Shown: positions 36,440 to 45,312 of the stretch, piece by piece | Position numbering within the stretch: the stretch's first letter is position 1 | Layout: the number at the start of each line of letters is the position of its first letter | From: DATAGZ01 sp036263455 | GTDB taxonomy: Bacteria > Pseudomonadota > Alphaproteobacteria > Dongiales > Dongiaceae | Length of the DNA stretch: 64,000 nucleotides | Direction of reading: 5' to 3' | NCBI GenBank assembly: GCA_036263455.1 | Contig: DATAGZ010000001.1 | Span: 62,001-126,000 of the forward strand | Position numbers and translations under genes: made by a program | The notes under the pieces: model-generated | Told to the model about the DNA's origin: nothing | Seen by the model: the letters and a program-made list of their open reading frames with translations, nothing else | Databases searched by the model: none

Positions 36440-36980
36440 ATTTCTTCGCCAGCCTTTTCTTGAGGATAAGCAGATTACCCATCGCGGGCGTATCGTGAGG
36501 ATTGATTTGCAGGACCCGCTCGAACGCGTCGATTGCCGCACGGTCATTGCCGCGTTCGGCCTCGATGAGGCCAAGGCCGGAAAGGGCGCCGAAATGGCGC
36601 GGCTCTAAGGCAAGGGTATGATTGATATCGGAAAGCGATGCTTGGTAATCGCCGATCAGGTAATAGAGCGTGGCCCTTCGGTTCCAGCCCTCGGCGAAAT
36701 CCGGCGCGACCCGCACCAATTCATCCAAGTCGCGCAAGGCCCCCCGAATATCGCCAATCTGCATTTTCTGCGTCGAGGTGAAAAACAAGCGGCGCGCAGC
36801 ACGGTTGGTCGTTTCGTACCAAATCGACCAGATACGCGCCTGCAGTTTGTGCACTTCGCTGATCGAGGAGGCGCGCAGCAAGCGAGGGAACAGCGTGTCG
36901 AGTCGCCGGTCATGCTGGTCCGCCTGTGCCGATGAAACGAGTACCATGAATGCCAAGCCAACGCCCAGGAGCCATCGCAT
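36432..36980 (-). CDS. Exported TPR-repeat protein
   Basis: 182 residues. A signal peptide (MRWLLGVGLAFMVLVSSAQA) is followed by three or so tetratricopeptide repeats: GDIRGALRDLDELVRVAPDF, GDYQASLSDINHTLALEPRHF and GNDRAAIDAFERVLQINPHD. A periplasmic scaffold or assembly role is likely; similar small TPR proteins are common and unnamed in alphaproteobacteria. No partner gene is evident. It lies downstream of rpmJ on the same strand, separated by a hairpin. Confidence 0.82.
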   Translation of the reverse strand: MRWLLGVGLAFMVLVSSAQADQHDRRLDTLFPRLLRASSISEVHKLQARIWSIWYETTNRAARRLFFTSTQKMQIGDIRGALRDLDELVRVAPDFAEGWNRRATLYYLIGDYQASLSDINHTLALEPRHFGALSGLGLIEAERGNDRAAIDAFERVLQINPHDTPAMGNLLILKKRLAKKSI

Positions 36981-37092
36981 CGCTTAGTCCTCGCGCTCTG
37001 TGTCAGTCCGTCATTTGTAGAACCATTAACGAGCGCGGCTGTTCCCCGAACAGCGCAAGCAAAGAGGCCGCCGCCGGATGACCGGCAGCGTG

Positions 37093-37109
37093 CCCCAAAC
37101 GGAATGGGG
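37093..37109 (-). terminator. Hairpin after rpmJ
   Basis: CCCCA (37093-37097) pairs with TGGGG (37105-37109), beginning 5 bp beyond the rpmJ stop. There is no strong T-run, so termination strength is uncertain. Confidence 0.4.
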
Positions 37110-37113
37110 TAGC

Positions 37114-37239
37114 CTAACCCTGGCGCGCTTTAAAGCGGGGATTGGTCTTGTTGATGACGTAGACCCTGCCCTTGCGTCGCACGACGCGGCAATTCTTGTG
37201 GCGGGCCTTGGCGGATTTCAGCGAATGGACAATTTTCAT
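37114..37239 (-). CDS. rpmJ: Large-subunit ribosomal protein bL36
   Basis: 41 residues starting MKIVHSLKSAKARH, with VVRRKGRVYVINKTNPRFKA at the C-terminal side, which is diagnostic for bL36. Only one Cys is present, so this is the zinc-free form usual in alphaproteobacteria. The gene stands alone rather than in the spc operon, again usual for this class. It has its own well-formed promoter upstream. Confidence 0.95.
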   Translation of the reverse strand: MKIVHSLKSAKARHKNCRVVRRKGRVYVINKTNPRFKARQG

Positions 37240-37256
37240 GGCAACTTCCGGGGGGT

Positions 37257-37285
37257 GGAATATAGGGGAAATTCCGCGCTGTCAA
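37257..37285 (-). promoter_or_regulatory. Predicted sigma-70 promoter of rpmJ
   Basis: On the minus strand, consensus TTGACA (37285-37280) and TATTCC (37262-37257) are separated by 17 bp, and the rpmJ start codon lies 17 bp downstream. This is the best promoter match noted in the window. Confidence 0.65.
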
Positions 37286-37327
37286 GACTTTCCCCGCGCG
37301 CGGGTCGCGCCGGTGGCAGCCGTGACG

Positions 37328-38215
37328 CTACAGCTTGTTATGCCCATGCATGGGGGAGGTTTTTTGGGCATAGATACGGTAGCAGCCCATCTGTTTTGCC
37401 CGAATGGCCGTGGCACGCCGAGCCCAATTTTCCATTTCCTTCCAGAAAATATCTGGGCAGCTCTTGCCGACGGCAAGCCGGCTGGGGTTGTTCATGAGAT
37501 CCATGAAGCCATCGATGATCAGTTCGAAATACAGCTCACTTTCATCATCGCAAATCCGAATGTCGAAGCCGAGATGCCCCAGCACGGAAATATATTCCTC
37601 GACGGGGCGTGTCTGCGGCGTGCCATTATCCTTCGGGCTCGTCCATTCGCTGATGAGAAGCTGGCCGTAAGGCTTGAGGTCGCGAGCGATCTTCGCCAGG
37701 AAGGGCTCGAGCGGCGTCAGACGGCCCAGCACATCGTAACAAAAGACGCAGTCGAGCGAGCCTGCCTTGACGGCAAAATTCACGGGATCCAAATCGAAGA
37801 TCGGCGCGCGTTTCAGCATGCCTGCTTTTTGCGCGAGCATTCGCCCGGCCGAGGCCAGTTCCCCATTCAGCTCGTACCCGGATACCCACATGTTGAATTT
37901 GTTGGCAATCGCCCGCATGCCCCCGCCCAAGCCTACGCCGATCACGGCCAGATTCATGGCGGGGTTAAGCGCACATGGCGTGACGAGGCGCAGCCAATTG
38001 TCAGCGCCGCCAGGGTGATCCATCCCTTCGCCCCATAGCGCCTGCATCACGCGGACCCACGGTGTTTCCCATTCAGGAAAAACATCCTCCACCTTGGTGC
38101 CAAGCTGCGCCGGCCCTGCATGTCCATGCGCTTCCTCAATAGGAAAGTCGGCGCCGTCCCACCAATTCTTCAATCGGTCCATTAAGTTGGGGATGGGTGC
38201 TGTTTTCGTCATCAT
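37328..38215 (-). CDS. Class I SAM-dependent methyltransferase
   Basis: 295 residues from the ATG at 38215. The Rossmann core has motif I as LAVIGVGLGGGMRAIA, an acidic residue in GYELNGE at the end of strand 2, and CVFCYDVLGRLTPLEPFL with YGQLLISEWTS further on. The substrate is not evident. Upstream extension to a TTG at 38269 is possible but adds unlikely sequence. It is divergent from the aminotransferase, with 73 bp between. Alphaproteobacterial relatives starting LLDRIKAWWDG-like are common. Confidence 0.75.
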   Translation of the reverse strand: MMTKTAPIPNLMDRLKNWWDGADFPIEEAHGHAGPAQLGTKVEDVFPEWETPWVRVMQALWGEGMDHPGGADNWLRLVTPCALNPAMNLAVIGVGLGGGMRAIANKFNMWVSGYELNGELASAGRMLAQKAGMLKRAPIFDLDPVNFAVKAGSLDCVFCYDVLGRLTPLEPFLAKIARDLKPYGQLLISEWTSPKDNGTPQTRPVEEYISVLGHLGFDIRICDDESELYFELIIDGFMDLMNNPSRLAVGKSCPDIFWKEMENWARRATAIRAKQMGCYRIYAQKTSPMHGHNKL

Positions 38216-38288
38216 TTTCCGAATCTGCTCGCTCGTCTTGCCAACACCATAGGGGAATAGTAATGACAAACTCTTAACGGGGGGAAGC

Positions 38289-39629
38289 GTGACACTCAGG
38301 GAGATTTTGGCGCGCGAGGAAGCCGTCTTTCGGGAAAAACGTCCAAAGTCTCAAGGACTTGCGGAGCGTAACGCCCAGCATTGGCTGTTCGGGGTTCCCA
38401 TGCATTGGATGCGCGATTGGGGCACGCCCTTTCCTTTGTCGATCGCGCGCGCGGAGGGCGCCACGCTTACGGATGCCGACGGTCTTATCTATGACGATTT
38501 CTGCCTGGGAGATACCGCCGCGATGTTCGGCCACTCTCCCGAACCGATCGCGCGTGCTCTGGCCGAACAGGCCCGCGCGGGATTGACCACGATGCTGCCC
38601 AGCGTCATGGCTGCCAGGGTGGGAGAATTGCTCTCCGCCTGCTTCGGCCTGCCCTTCTGGCAGGTAACCGCCACGGCGACGGACGCCAACCGGTATGCGC
38701 TGCGCTGGGCGCGCGCGATCACGGGCCGGCCCGATATCCTGATTTTCCATGGAGCCTATCATGGTTCCGCCGAGGACACGTTTGTCCGGCTCGAAAACGG
38801 CCGACCCATTCTCAGGCCGGGCCTGCTGGGCCAGGTGTCCGACCCGCGCCAGCACACGCGGGTCGTGGAATTCAACGATCTCGATGCGGTCGAGGAACAA
38901 CTGGCCAGCGGAACCATCGCCGCGGTTCTGACCGAGCCCATCATGACCAATACCGGGATGGTCCTGCCACAGCCGGATTTCCTGCCCGGCCTGCGCCGCG
39001 CGGCCGAGCGTCATGGCGCGCTCCTCATTCTCGACGAAACCCATACATTGTCTTCGGCCTATGGCGGCTACGGACGAGCCCATGGCCTCGTGCCCGATAT
39101 GCTGGTGGTCGGCAAGGCGATCGCCGGCGGATTTCCCACCGCAGTCTTCGGGATGAGCGCCGAGACCGCGGCCCGCGCCCATCGCTTGGCCAAAGACCGG
39201 GAAGGCGGCTATAGCGGCATGGGCACCACATTGAGCGCCAACGCGCTTGCCCTGCACGCCTTGGCGGCAAGCCTGAGCGAAATCGTCACGCCCGACGCCT
39301 ACGCCCATATGCTCGCGCTTGGCCGGGATCTGGCCCGCGCACTCAGCACCCTGTTGGCAAGGCACGGATTGCCCTGGCACATTGCGCATGCGGGGGCGCG
39401 GCTGGAGATTGTCACCACCGCAACGCCGGTGCGTAATGCCAGCGAAGCCGCGGCGGCGTACCGGCCGGAACATCAGCATGTCCTGCATCTTGCCCTCCTC
39501 AATCGCGGCGTCGTGGTGACACCCTTCCATAACATGATCCTTCTGTCCCCCGCGACCGAGCGCACGCAACTGGACCGCCTTCTCGCCGCTTTCGATGCGC
39601 TTCTTCCCGAAATTGGAGCCCTGCCATGA
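38289..39629 (+). CDS. Class III (PLP-dependent) aminotransferase family protein
   Basis: 446 residues of the glutamate-1-semialdehyde/omega-aminotransferase fold. FHGAYHGS binds PLP, ILDETHTL holds the cofactor Asp, and MLVVGKAIAGGFPTA holds the Schiff-base Lys. Starts at a GTG at 38289 behind GGGGAAG. Direct overlap (ATGA) with a glutamine-synthetase-like gene suggests a shared amine pathway, for example polyamine or amino-acid use. It is unlikely to be HemL itself because of the partner gene; the substrate is not known. Confidence 0.82.
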   Translation: MTLREILAREEAVFREKRPKSQGLAERNAQHWLFGVPMHWMRDWGTPFPLSIARAEGATLTDADGLIYDDFCLGDTAAMFGHSPEPIARALAEQARAGLTTMLPSVMAARVGELLSACFGLPFWQVTATATDANRYALRWARAITGRPDILIFHGAYHGSAEDTFVRLENGRPILRPGLLGQVSDPRQHTRVVEFNDLDAVEEQLASGTIAAVLTEPIMTNTGMVLPQPDFLPGLRRAAERHGALLILDETHTLSSAYGGYGRAHGLVPDMLVVGKAIAGGFPTAVFGMSAETAARAHRLAKDREGGYSGMGTTLSANALALHALAASLSEIVTPDAYAHMLALGRDLARALSTLLARHGLPWHIAHAGARLEIVTTATPVRNASEAAAAYRPEHQHVLHLALLNRGVVVTPFHNMILLSPATERTQLDRLLAAFDALLPEIGALP

Positions 39630-41008
39630 ATGCCGTACCCGACGCACCGCTCGCCCAGGCGCAAGCCTTTCTCGACCAGCATCCCGAGATTACGGCCTTC
39701 CAGATTTTTATGACCAATTTCAGCGGTGTGCCCCGCGGCAAGAATATCCGCCGCCATGAACTTCTGCCCATATTCGAGCATGGCCGATATCTGCCGGGTA
39801 CAATGCTTGTCCTAGACATCACCGGGGAGGATGTGGATGAAACCGGGCTGGTCTGGGAAGATGGCGATGCCGACCGACTGGGCAAGCCGATCAGCCACAC
39901 ATTGTCGCCGATGCCATGGCTGGGCGAGGATATGGGACAGCTCATGCTCTCAGTCTACGAGCTCGACAATCGACCGTGTCGCCAGGATCCTCGCCATATT
40001 CTACGCGCGGTGGTCGAACGCTTCGCGCCACTGGGCCTGACGCCCGTGGTGGCGTGCGAGCTTGAATTCACGCTGTTCGATCAGCGGCGCGACTCCGCCG
40101 GCCGATTGCAGCCGCCCCTCGCCGTCTCAGGAACACATCGCCAGCGCGACATTCAGGTCTATGGTTTGAGCGAGCTCGACGATCTCACCCCTTTCCTGCA
40201 AGACCTCTACGCGGCCTGCCTCCGGCAGGACATACCCGCCGAGACGGCGATCTCCGAATACGCACCCGGCCAGATGGAAATTACCTTGCGCCATCGGGCG
40301 GATGCCCTGCGCGCCGCCGATGACGCAGTCCGTTATAAGCGGACGGTCAAGGGAATCGCCCAACGCCACGGCATGATCGCGACCTTTATGGCCAAGCCGG
40401 CGAGCCTGCAGGCCGGCAATGGCATGCATCTCCATGCTAGCCTGGCCGATCGGAACGGTAACGCCTTCGCCAGCGAGGATGCCGCCGGAACGCCCTTGCT
40501 GCGCCATGCCATCGGCGGCATGATGCGGCTCCTCCCCGACAGCATGGCGATTTTCGCGCCCAACGCCAATTCCTACCGGCGCTTTCAAGCCAAGTCTTAC
40601 GCACCGGTCGCGCCGAATTGGGGCATCAACAACCGCACCGTCTCCCTGCGCGTGCCGGCGGGACCTGCCGCCAGCCGCCATATCGAGCACCGGATGAGCG
40701 GCGCGGACGCCAACCCCTATCTCGCTTTGGCCGCCATGCTGGCGGGCATGCATTACGGCATTACCCACGAAATCGACCCCGGCACGCCTGTCAGCGGCAA
40801 CGGCTACGCCCAGGCCGAAAATAGCGGGTCGCGTCTTCCCACCAATTGGGTCGCCGCGGTCGAGGCCTTTACCGCTTCCGCGCCGATGCAGGAATATCTC
40901 GGCGAAGATAACGTCCGCATCTATGGTGCGATCAAGCACACCGAACAGCAGCGCTTTCTCGGGCAGGTCACCGAACTCGATTACGATTGGTATCTTCGCA
41001 ACGCCTAG
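39626..41008 (+). CDS. Glutamine synthetase family protein, gamma-glutamylpolyamine synthetase-like
   Basis: 460 residues, shorter than housekeeping GlnA I. Catalytic-domain landmarks are VACELEFTLF, APGQMEITLRH, GNGMHLHASL, NRTVSLRVP and HRMSGADANPYLALAAMLAG. The adenylylation-site region of GlnA I is not recognised. Such PuuA-type enzymes ligate glutamate to amines such as putrescine or ethanolamine; the adjacent transaminase supports an amine catabolic role. The exact amine is unknown. Confidence 0.82.
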   Translation: MNAVPDAPLAQAQAFLDQHPEITAFQIFMTNFSGVPRGKNIRRHELLPIFEHGRYLPGTMLVLDITGEDVDETGLVWEDGDADRLGKPISHTLSPMPWLGEDMGQLMLSVYELDNRPCRQDPRHILRAVVERFAPLGLTPVVACELEFTLFDQRRDSAGRLQPPLAVSGTHRQRDIQVYGLSELDDLTPFLQDLYAACLRQDIPAETAISEYAPGQMEITLRHRADALRAADDAVRYKRTVKGIAQRHGMIATFMAKPASLQAGNGMHLHASLADRNGNAFASEDAAGTPLLRHAIGGMMRLLPDSMAIFAPNANSYRRFQAKSYAPVAPNWGINNRTVSLRVPAGPAASRHIEHRMSGADANPYLALAAMLAGMHYGITHEIDPGTPVSGNGYAQAENSGSRLPTNWVAAVEAFTASAPMQEYLGEDNVRIYGAIKHTEQQRFLGQVTELDYDWYLRNA

Positions 41009-41021
41009 CGAGGATATCCCG

Positions 41022-41858
41022 CTATTCGGCGACGCTTCTGAGGGCGGCGGGGCCGGTAAAGGCACGGTCATGGCGCAGCGCCGGAATCATGCGCCGCGCA
41101 GCGCGCACATCTTCGATATCGCATTCGGCGAGGATGACCCCGGGTTCGTTTCCTGCCTCGGCACGGATGTCCCCCCACGGTCCGACGATCAGGGAATGGC
41201 CGTAGGTTCGCCGGCCTTCCGCATGCGTTCCGCATTGCGCCGGGGCAATCACGAAACTGCCCGTCTCGATCGCGCGGGCGCGCAGCAGGACATGCCAATG
41301 GGCCTCGCCCGTGGGCACGGTGAAGGCGGCAGGCACGCTCAGGATATCGGCCCCAGCCTGGGCGAGCGCACGATACAGCGCCGCGAAACGCAGGTCGTAG
41401 CAGATGGTCATTCCTAGCCGCGCCTCCGGCAGCTCGGCGAGCACCGCCTGTCCGCCCGGACGGATCTGGTCTGATTCGCGATAGGTCTCCCCGCCTTTCA
41501 GCGCGACGTCAAACAGATGGATCTTGTCATAGCGCGCCAGGACCGTCCCGTCGGGCGCGAAGAGATAGGATCGGTTGGCGAGACGGTCGGGTGCGAGCTT
41601 GACTGGCATCGAGCCGATCAGCAGGAAGCGCCCGGTCTCCTTGGCGAGCTGTGCATAGAAAGGGAGGCCGGGATGGTGCGCCTCGTCAGGAGTGCGCGCC
41701 AGTGCCTCGGCACGAACCGGTTCGATCATGGTGGTGTTTTCGGGGGTGGCGATGAGACGCGCCTCTTGCCCGGCTGCCGCCCGGATCAGTTCCGCGCTTG
41801 CTGCGAGATTGGCACCGATATCGCGCCCCGCATTCATCTGCACGCAGGCGATTTTCAC
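41022..41858 (-). CDS. Carbon-nitrogen hydrolase (nitrilase superfamily), Nit2-like amidase
   Basis: 278 residues from a GTG at 41858 that overlaps the grxC stop. The Glu-Lys-Cys triad is visible as Glu in ATPENTTM, Lys in YDKIHLFD and Cys in GMTICYDLRF. Sequence type is that of Nit1/Nit2 proteins, which deamidate damaged glutathione or alpha-ketoglutaramate. Its coupling with glutaredoxin 3 fits a glutathione-linked repair role, though this is inference. Confidence 0.88.
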   Translation of the reverse strand: MKIACVQMNAGRDIGANLAASAELIRAAAGQEARLIATPENTTMIEPVRAEALARTPDEAHHPGLPFYAQLAKETGRFLLIGSMPVKLAPDRLANRSYLFAPDGTVLARYDKIHLFDVALKGGETYRESDQIRPGGQAVLAELPEARLGMTICYDLRFAALYRALAQAGADILSVPAAFTVPTGEAHWHVLLRARAIETGSFVIAPAQCGTHAEGRRTYGHSLIVGPWGDIRAEAGNEPGVILAECDIEDVRAARRMIPALRHDRAFTGPAALRSVAE

Positions 41859-42118
41859 GAATTCTGCCCCAGGAGCGGGGCCAGTGCGCCCTGCTCTTCC
41901 AACGCATAGAGGTCGTCGCACCCGCCGATATGCCGGTCATCGATAAATATCTGTGGCACCGAACTGCGCCCACCGCTGCGCGTGCGCATCTCTTCGCGCC
42001 GCCCGCATTCGACCATCACATCGATTTCCTGAAAAGGCACGCCCAGGCGCTCGAGCAATTTCTTGGCTCGGTAACAGTACGGACACAACGGTGTGGTGTA
42101 GATTTCCACGCGCGCCAT
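41855..42118 (-). CDS. grxC: Glutaredoxin 3
   Basis: 87 residues. The active site is CPYCYRAKKLL near residue 11, and SSVPQIFIDDRHIGGCDDL carries the cis-Pro and glutathione-binding GG segment. It uses glutathione to reduce protein disulfides. The ATG at 42118 gives the usual length; a longer in-frame start adds 23 unconserved residues. The next gene overlaps it by 4 bp. Confidence 0.94.
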   Translation of the reverse strand: MARVEIYTTPLCPYCYRAKKLLERLGVPFQEIDVMVECGRREEMRTRSGGRSSVPQIFIDDRHIGGCDDLYALEEQGALAPLLGQNS

Positions 42119-42158
42119 AAGCGAAGTATAGGCCAATCGCCGCGGCTGCGCCAGCCTG

Positions 42159-43433
42159 CTATTGGCCGAGCCGGGCAATCGCGGCATCGAAGGCGCCCGA
42201 TAGCGCCGCAGCGTCGAGAATGGTAAAGCGATTGCGGATAAAACGCGCGCGCAGGACTGCGCGGTAATACTTATCCTCGGTCATGCCGCGCGGCTTATAG
42301 GTATAGCGCATCTCCTTGTGAATTCGGCGCACTTCGCTGTGCGGCCGGTGAAACTGCTTGATATGGTCGCGGATTGCCGGCCATTCCGTGGCGAGGCGCC
42401 GGTTGATGGCATCCGCCCATTTCTCGGTCATGCGCTTGGGTTCGAACTCGGCCCAGCATTGCGGGCCCAACACCTCCCCAAACATACGGATGAAATCTTC
42501 GCGGGTTACGGTGTCCGGGCGCAGCCGCAGCGTTTCCCTGGCCAGGAATTCATCCCACAAGGCTGACATGGCATTGACGGCATGTGCCACTTCCTCGCCG
42601 TGGAAGCCATGGGTTTTGTCGCCGAACATATCGAGATAATGGACCAGAAGATGTTCGCTCTGGCTGGCGGGATAAGACCCGCCGGCGACATTCATGGCGA
42701 TCCCCGTCCAAGTCAGGACGTCGAACAGGTTGAGGTGGGCCTCGTAATTGCCGCTCAGCAGATCGGGAATCGTGGCGAACAGCTTCTCCTCCCGTCCTTG
42801 GGCGCGAATGATGGCGAAAGGCTCGGGATCATAGGGCGTTCCCAGGAGGAAATGCGATAGCAGCCAGTCGCATTGCGCGACGGCGATTGCGAGCGTGTCG
42901 CCGATCCCCGCCTGGGTCAGGCGTAGGGGCGCACGGCGCAGGACTTCCATGTCCGCCCAGACCGCGCGCGGCAGCGTGGCGGGTAGCGTCTTCTTGTGTC
43001 CATCCACCGTCAGGGATGCGGTGCGCGAGGCATAGCCATTCATGGAGGAGGCCGTCGCAAAGACGCCATAGGGTTTGCCGAGCGCATGGGCGGCATATTT
43101 AACGAGGTCATTGACCGTTCCCGATCCGACAGCGATGAGCGCGTCGGTATTGTGCGCCAGATCGATGATCTTGCCGGCGTTGGATTCGATCGCCAGCGCC
43201 CGCCCATGGATACGCATGCTCCGACAGCGCATCCGCGCCTGCAGGTTTTCCGCGACTCGCATGCCGAGCGCGCCATAGGAAGCGTCGTCGGACACCATCA
43301 GCACCGTCGGGCCGAGCTTGGCCATCGTGAGAAGCGCATGCTCGTCTCCCGCCAAGCTTGCGCGGCGAATGATGAAGGTCGGCCGATGGCGGCGGTCTAC
43401 TTGAGGGTCTTCCGGTTGCGCCGGTTCGCTCAT
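42159..43433 (-). CDS. sn-Glycerol-1-phosphate dehydrogenase-like (iron-containing alcohol dehydrogenase fold)
   Basis: 424 residues. NAD(P)-binding VGSGTVNDLVKYAA, then SSMNGYASRTASLTV and KKTLPA, are typical of glycerol-1-phosphate/glycerol dehydrogenases of the AraM/EgsA type; metal ligands are expected in SEHLLVHYLDM and THGFHGEEVAH. About 70 C-terminal residues are an extension rich in Arg and Lys. The start overlaps cysA (ATGA), putting it in the cys operon. Close relatives make archaeal-type glycerol-1-phosphate; a lipid cassette lies 3 kb away. Substrate is inferred only. Confidence 0.75.
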   Translation of the reverse strand: MSEPAQPEDPQVDRRHRPTFIIRRASLAGDEHALLTMAKLGPTVLMVSDDASYGALGMRVAENLQARMRCRSMRIHGRALAIESNAGKIIDLAHNTDALIAVGSGTVNDLVKYAAHALGKPYGVFATASSMNGYASRTASLTVDGHKKTLPATLPRAVWADMEVLRRAPLRLTQAGIGDTLAIAVAQCDWLLSHFLLGTPYDPEPFAIIRAQGREEKLFATIPDLLSGNYEAHLNLFDVLTWTGIAMNVAGGSYPASQSEHLLVHYLDMFGDKTHGFHGEEVAHAVNAMSALWDEFLARETLRLRPDTVTREDFIRMFGEVLGPQCWAEFEPKRMTEKWADAINRRLATEWPAIRDHIKQFHRPHSEVRRIHKEMRYTYKPRGMTEDKYYRAVLRARFIRNRFTILDAAALSGAFDAAIARLGQ

Positions 43434-44488
43434 TGCATCGTCCCGAAGATCCGAGCGTGCCGAATCGATATGCCGAGCTTGCCGCCGGTGCGCAGATCCG
43501 CCCGGCGGGGGTCATCGAGCGCCATCTCGGCTTCTACCATATGATCGCCCGCAAGGTGAAGATCGATGCGCCAGCGTGGACCAGCGCGAAAAATCCGGCC
43601 GACCTCCGCGGGGAGCGTATCGCTGTCGCCGAGCTTCTTGAGCCAAACCTGATCGGGCCGAAAATACGCCACCGACTGGGCACCCGCGCCTGGCGCTATC
43701 GCGGCATTGGCCAGCACCAGATCGCCGATGGCGGCGTGGCCCTCGGTCACCCGGCACGGCAATCGATTGGCATACCCCAGGAAATCGCACACGAAGGCAT
43801 TGGCGGGACGGTGAAAGAGTTCTTCGGGGGAGCCGACCTGTTCTATCTGACCCTCATTCATGAGCACGACACTGTCGGCAAGATCGAGCGCTTCGTCCTG
43901 ATCGTGTGTCACGAACAGCGAGGTCAAACCCATCTGGTCGTGGAGGCGGCGCAGCCAGCGGCGCAGATCCTTCCGTATCTTGGCGTCGAGCGCCCCGAAG
44001 GGCTCGTCGAGCAGAAGGACCTTGGGCTCGATCGCGAGCGCCCGGGCAAGCGCCACCCTTTGCTTCTGGCCTCCCGATAATTGGGCGGGGTAGCGATCGG
44101 CAAAGGGCGTAAGCTGGACCAGGTCCAGCAATTCGGCCACCCGGCGCGAAATTTCCTTTGCATCTGGGCGCATCTCCTTGGGCTTGGCGCGCATCCCGAA
44201 AGCGATATTGTCATCCACCCGCATATGTTTGAACAGCGCATAATGCTGGAACACGAAACCCACCTGGCGGCTTCGCGCGGCCATGCCGGTGACGTCGGCT
44301 CCATCGAAGGCGATGCTGCCGCGATCGGGAAAATCCAGTCCGGCGATGATCCGCAACAGGGTCGTCTTACCCGAACCCGAGGGGCCAAGCAGCGCCACGA
44401 AAGACCCGCTTTTCACCTCGAGATCGACGTTCACGAGCACCTTATGCTGGGCAAAGGCCTTATCGATACCGTTCAGCGTAATCCTCAT
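43430..44488 (-). CDS. cysA: Sulfate/thiosulfate ABC transporter ATP-binding protein
   Basis: 352-residue ATPase of the sulfate importer. Walker A is LGPSGSGKTT, the signature is LSGGQKQRVALARAL, Walker B is VLLLDEPFGALD and the switch His is in LFVTHDQDEA. A C-terminal TOBE-like domain follows residue 240 (VAYFRPDQVWL, AGPRWRIDLHL). It overlaps cysW by 4 bp upstream and the dehydrogenase gene by 4 bp downstream. No periplasmic binding-protein gene is in the operon. Confidence 0.94.
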   Translation of the reverse strand: MRITLNGIDKAFAQHKVLVNVDLEVKSGSFVALLGPSGSGKTTLLRIIAGLDFPDRGSIAFDGADVTGMAARSRQVGFVFQHYALFKHMRVDDNIAFGMRAKPKEMRPDAKEISRRVAELLDLVQLTPFADRYPAQLSGGQKQRVALARALAIEPKVLLLDEPFGALDAKIRKDLRRWLRRLHDQMGLTSLFVTHDQDEALDLADSVVLMNEGQIEQVGSPEELFHRPANAFVCDFLGYANRLPCRVTEGHAAIGDLVLANAAIAPGAGAQSVAYFRPDQVWLKKLGDSDTLPAEVGRIFRAGPRWRIDLHLAGDHMVEAEMALDDPRRADLRTGGKLGISIRHARIFGTMQ

Positions 44489-45312
44489 CCCCGCACCCTC
44501 TCCACTTGCAAGCCGACCAGAGCCTTGGCAACCAGCGTCACCAGCGCCAACATCGCGAGCAAGGAGGCCAAGGCGAAGGCGCCGGTGAAATCGAAATCGT
44601 TATACAGCGCCTCGATATAGAGAGGCATGGTCATGGTCTTGCCGCGGATAAGGCCGGAAACCACCGATACGGCGCCGAACTCCCCCATCGCTCGAGCGTT
44701 GGTGAGAATGATCCCATAGAGCAGGCCCCATCGCACGTTGGGCAGGGTTATCTTGCGCCAGACATAGCCGAGGCTCGCGCCGAGGCCGAGCGCCGCGAGC
44801 TCCTCGTCGCTTCCCTGCTCCTGCATGAGGGGGATGAGGCTGCGCGCAACATAGGGCATCGTCACGAACATCGTCGCGAGCACCAGGCCGGGAAAAGCGA
44901 AAATGACCTTGATCCCGAGAAGCGCGAGAAGCGGCGCAAACCATCCATTCGCGCCGAACAGCAGGACAAAGATAAGCCCGCCGATGACCGGCGACATGGA
45001 AAGTGGCAAGTCCAGGATGGCGGTCAGAAGCGATTTGCCTCGAAAATCGTAGCGGGCGATCACCCATGCCGCCGCGAGACCGAACAGGACATTGAGCGGG
45101 ACAGTGCAGAGCGCGACGGCCAGCGTCAATAAAATCGACGCGCGCGCGTCGGGCTCGCTGAAGGCATGGGCGTATGCCCGCCATCCCAGCACGAATGCCT
45201 GCTCGAAAATCGCGACGAGCGGCAGCATCAAAAAAACCGCGATCACGGCGAGCGCGGCCCCGACCACCAGGCGCGCAAACCACAGCGGCTCGAAGGAAGA
45301 GATGCGCGTCAT
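44485..45312 (-). CDS. cysW: Sulfate ABC transporter permease CysW
   Basis: 275 residues with six predicted transmembrane helices and the permease EAA loop (SDEELAALGLGASLGYVWRKI) facing CysA. FGAVSVVSGLIRGKTMTMPLYIEALYNDF near the C-terminus is typical of CysW. It pairs with CysT to form the channel. Overlaps cysA and cysT by 4 bp on each side. Confidence 0.93.
   Translation of the reverse strand: MTRISSFEPLWFARLVVGAALAVIAVFLMLPLVAIFEQAFVLGWRAYAHAFSEPDARASILLTLAVALCTVPLNVLFGLAAAWVIARYDFRGKSLLTAILDLPLSMSPVIGGLIFVLLFGANGWFAPLLALLGIKVIFAFPGLVLATMFVTMPYVARSLIPLMQEQGSDEELAALGLGASLGYVWRKITLPNVRWGLLYGIILTNARAMGEFGAVSVVSGLIRGKTMTMPLYIEALYNDFDFTGAFALASLLAMLALVTLVAKALVGLQVERVRG

Noticed and set aside
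38274..39647. Long minus-strand frame of 457 codons
   Set aside because: Antisense to the clear class III aminotransferase; low-complexity composition.
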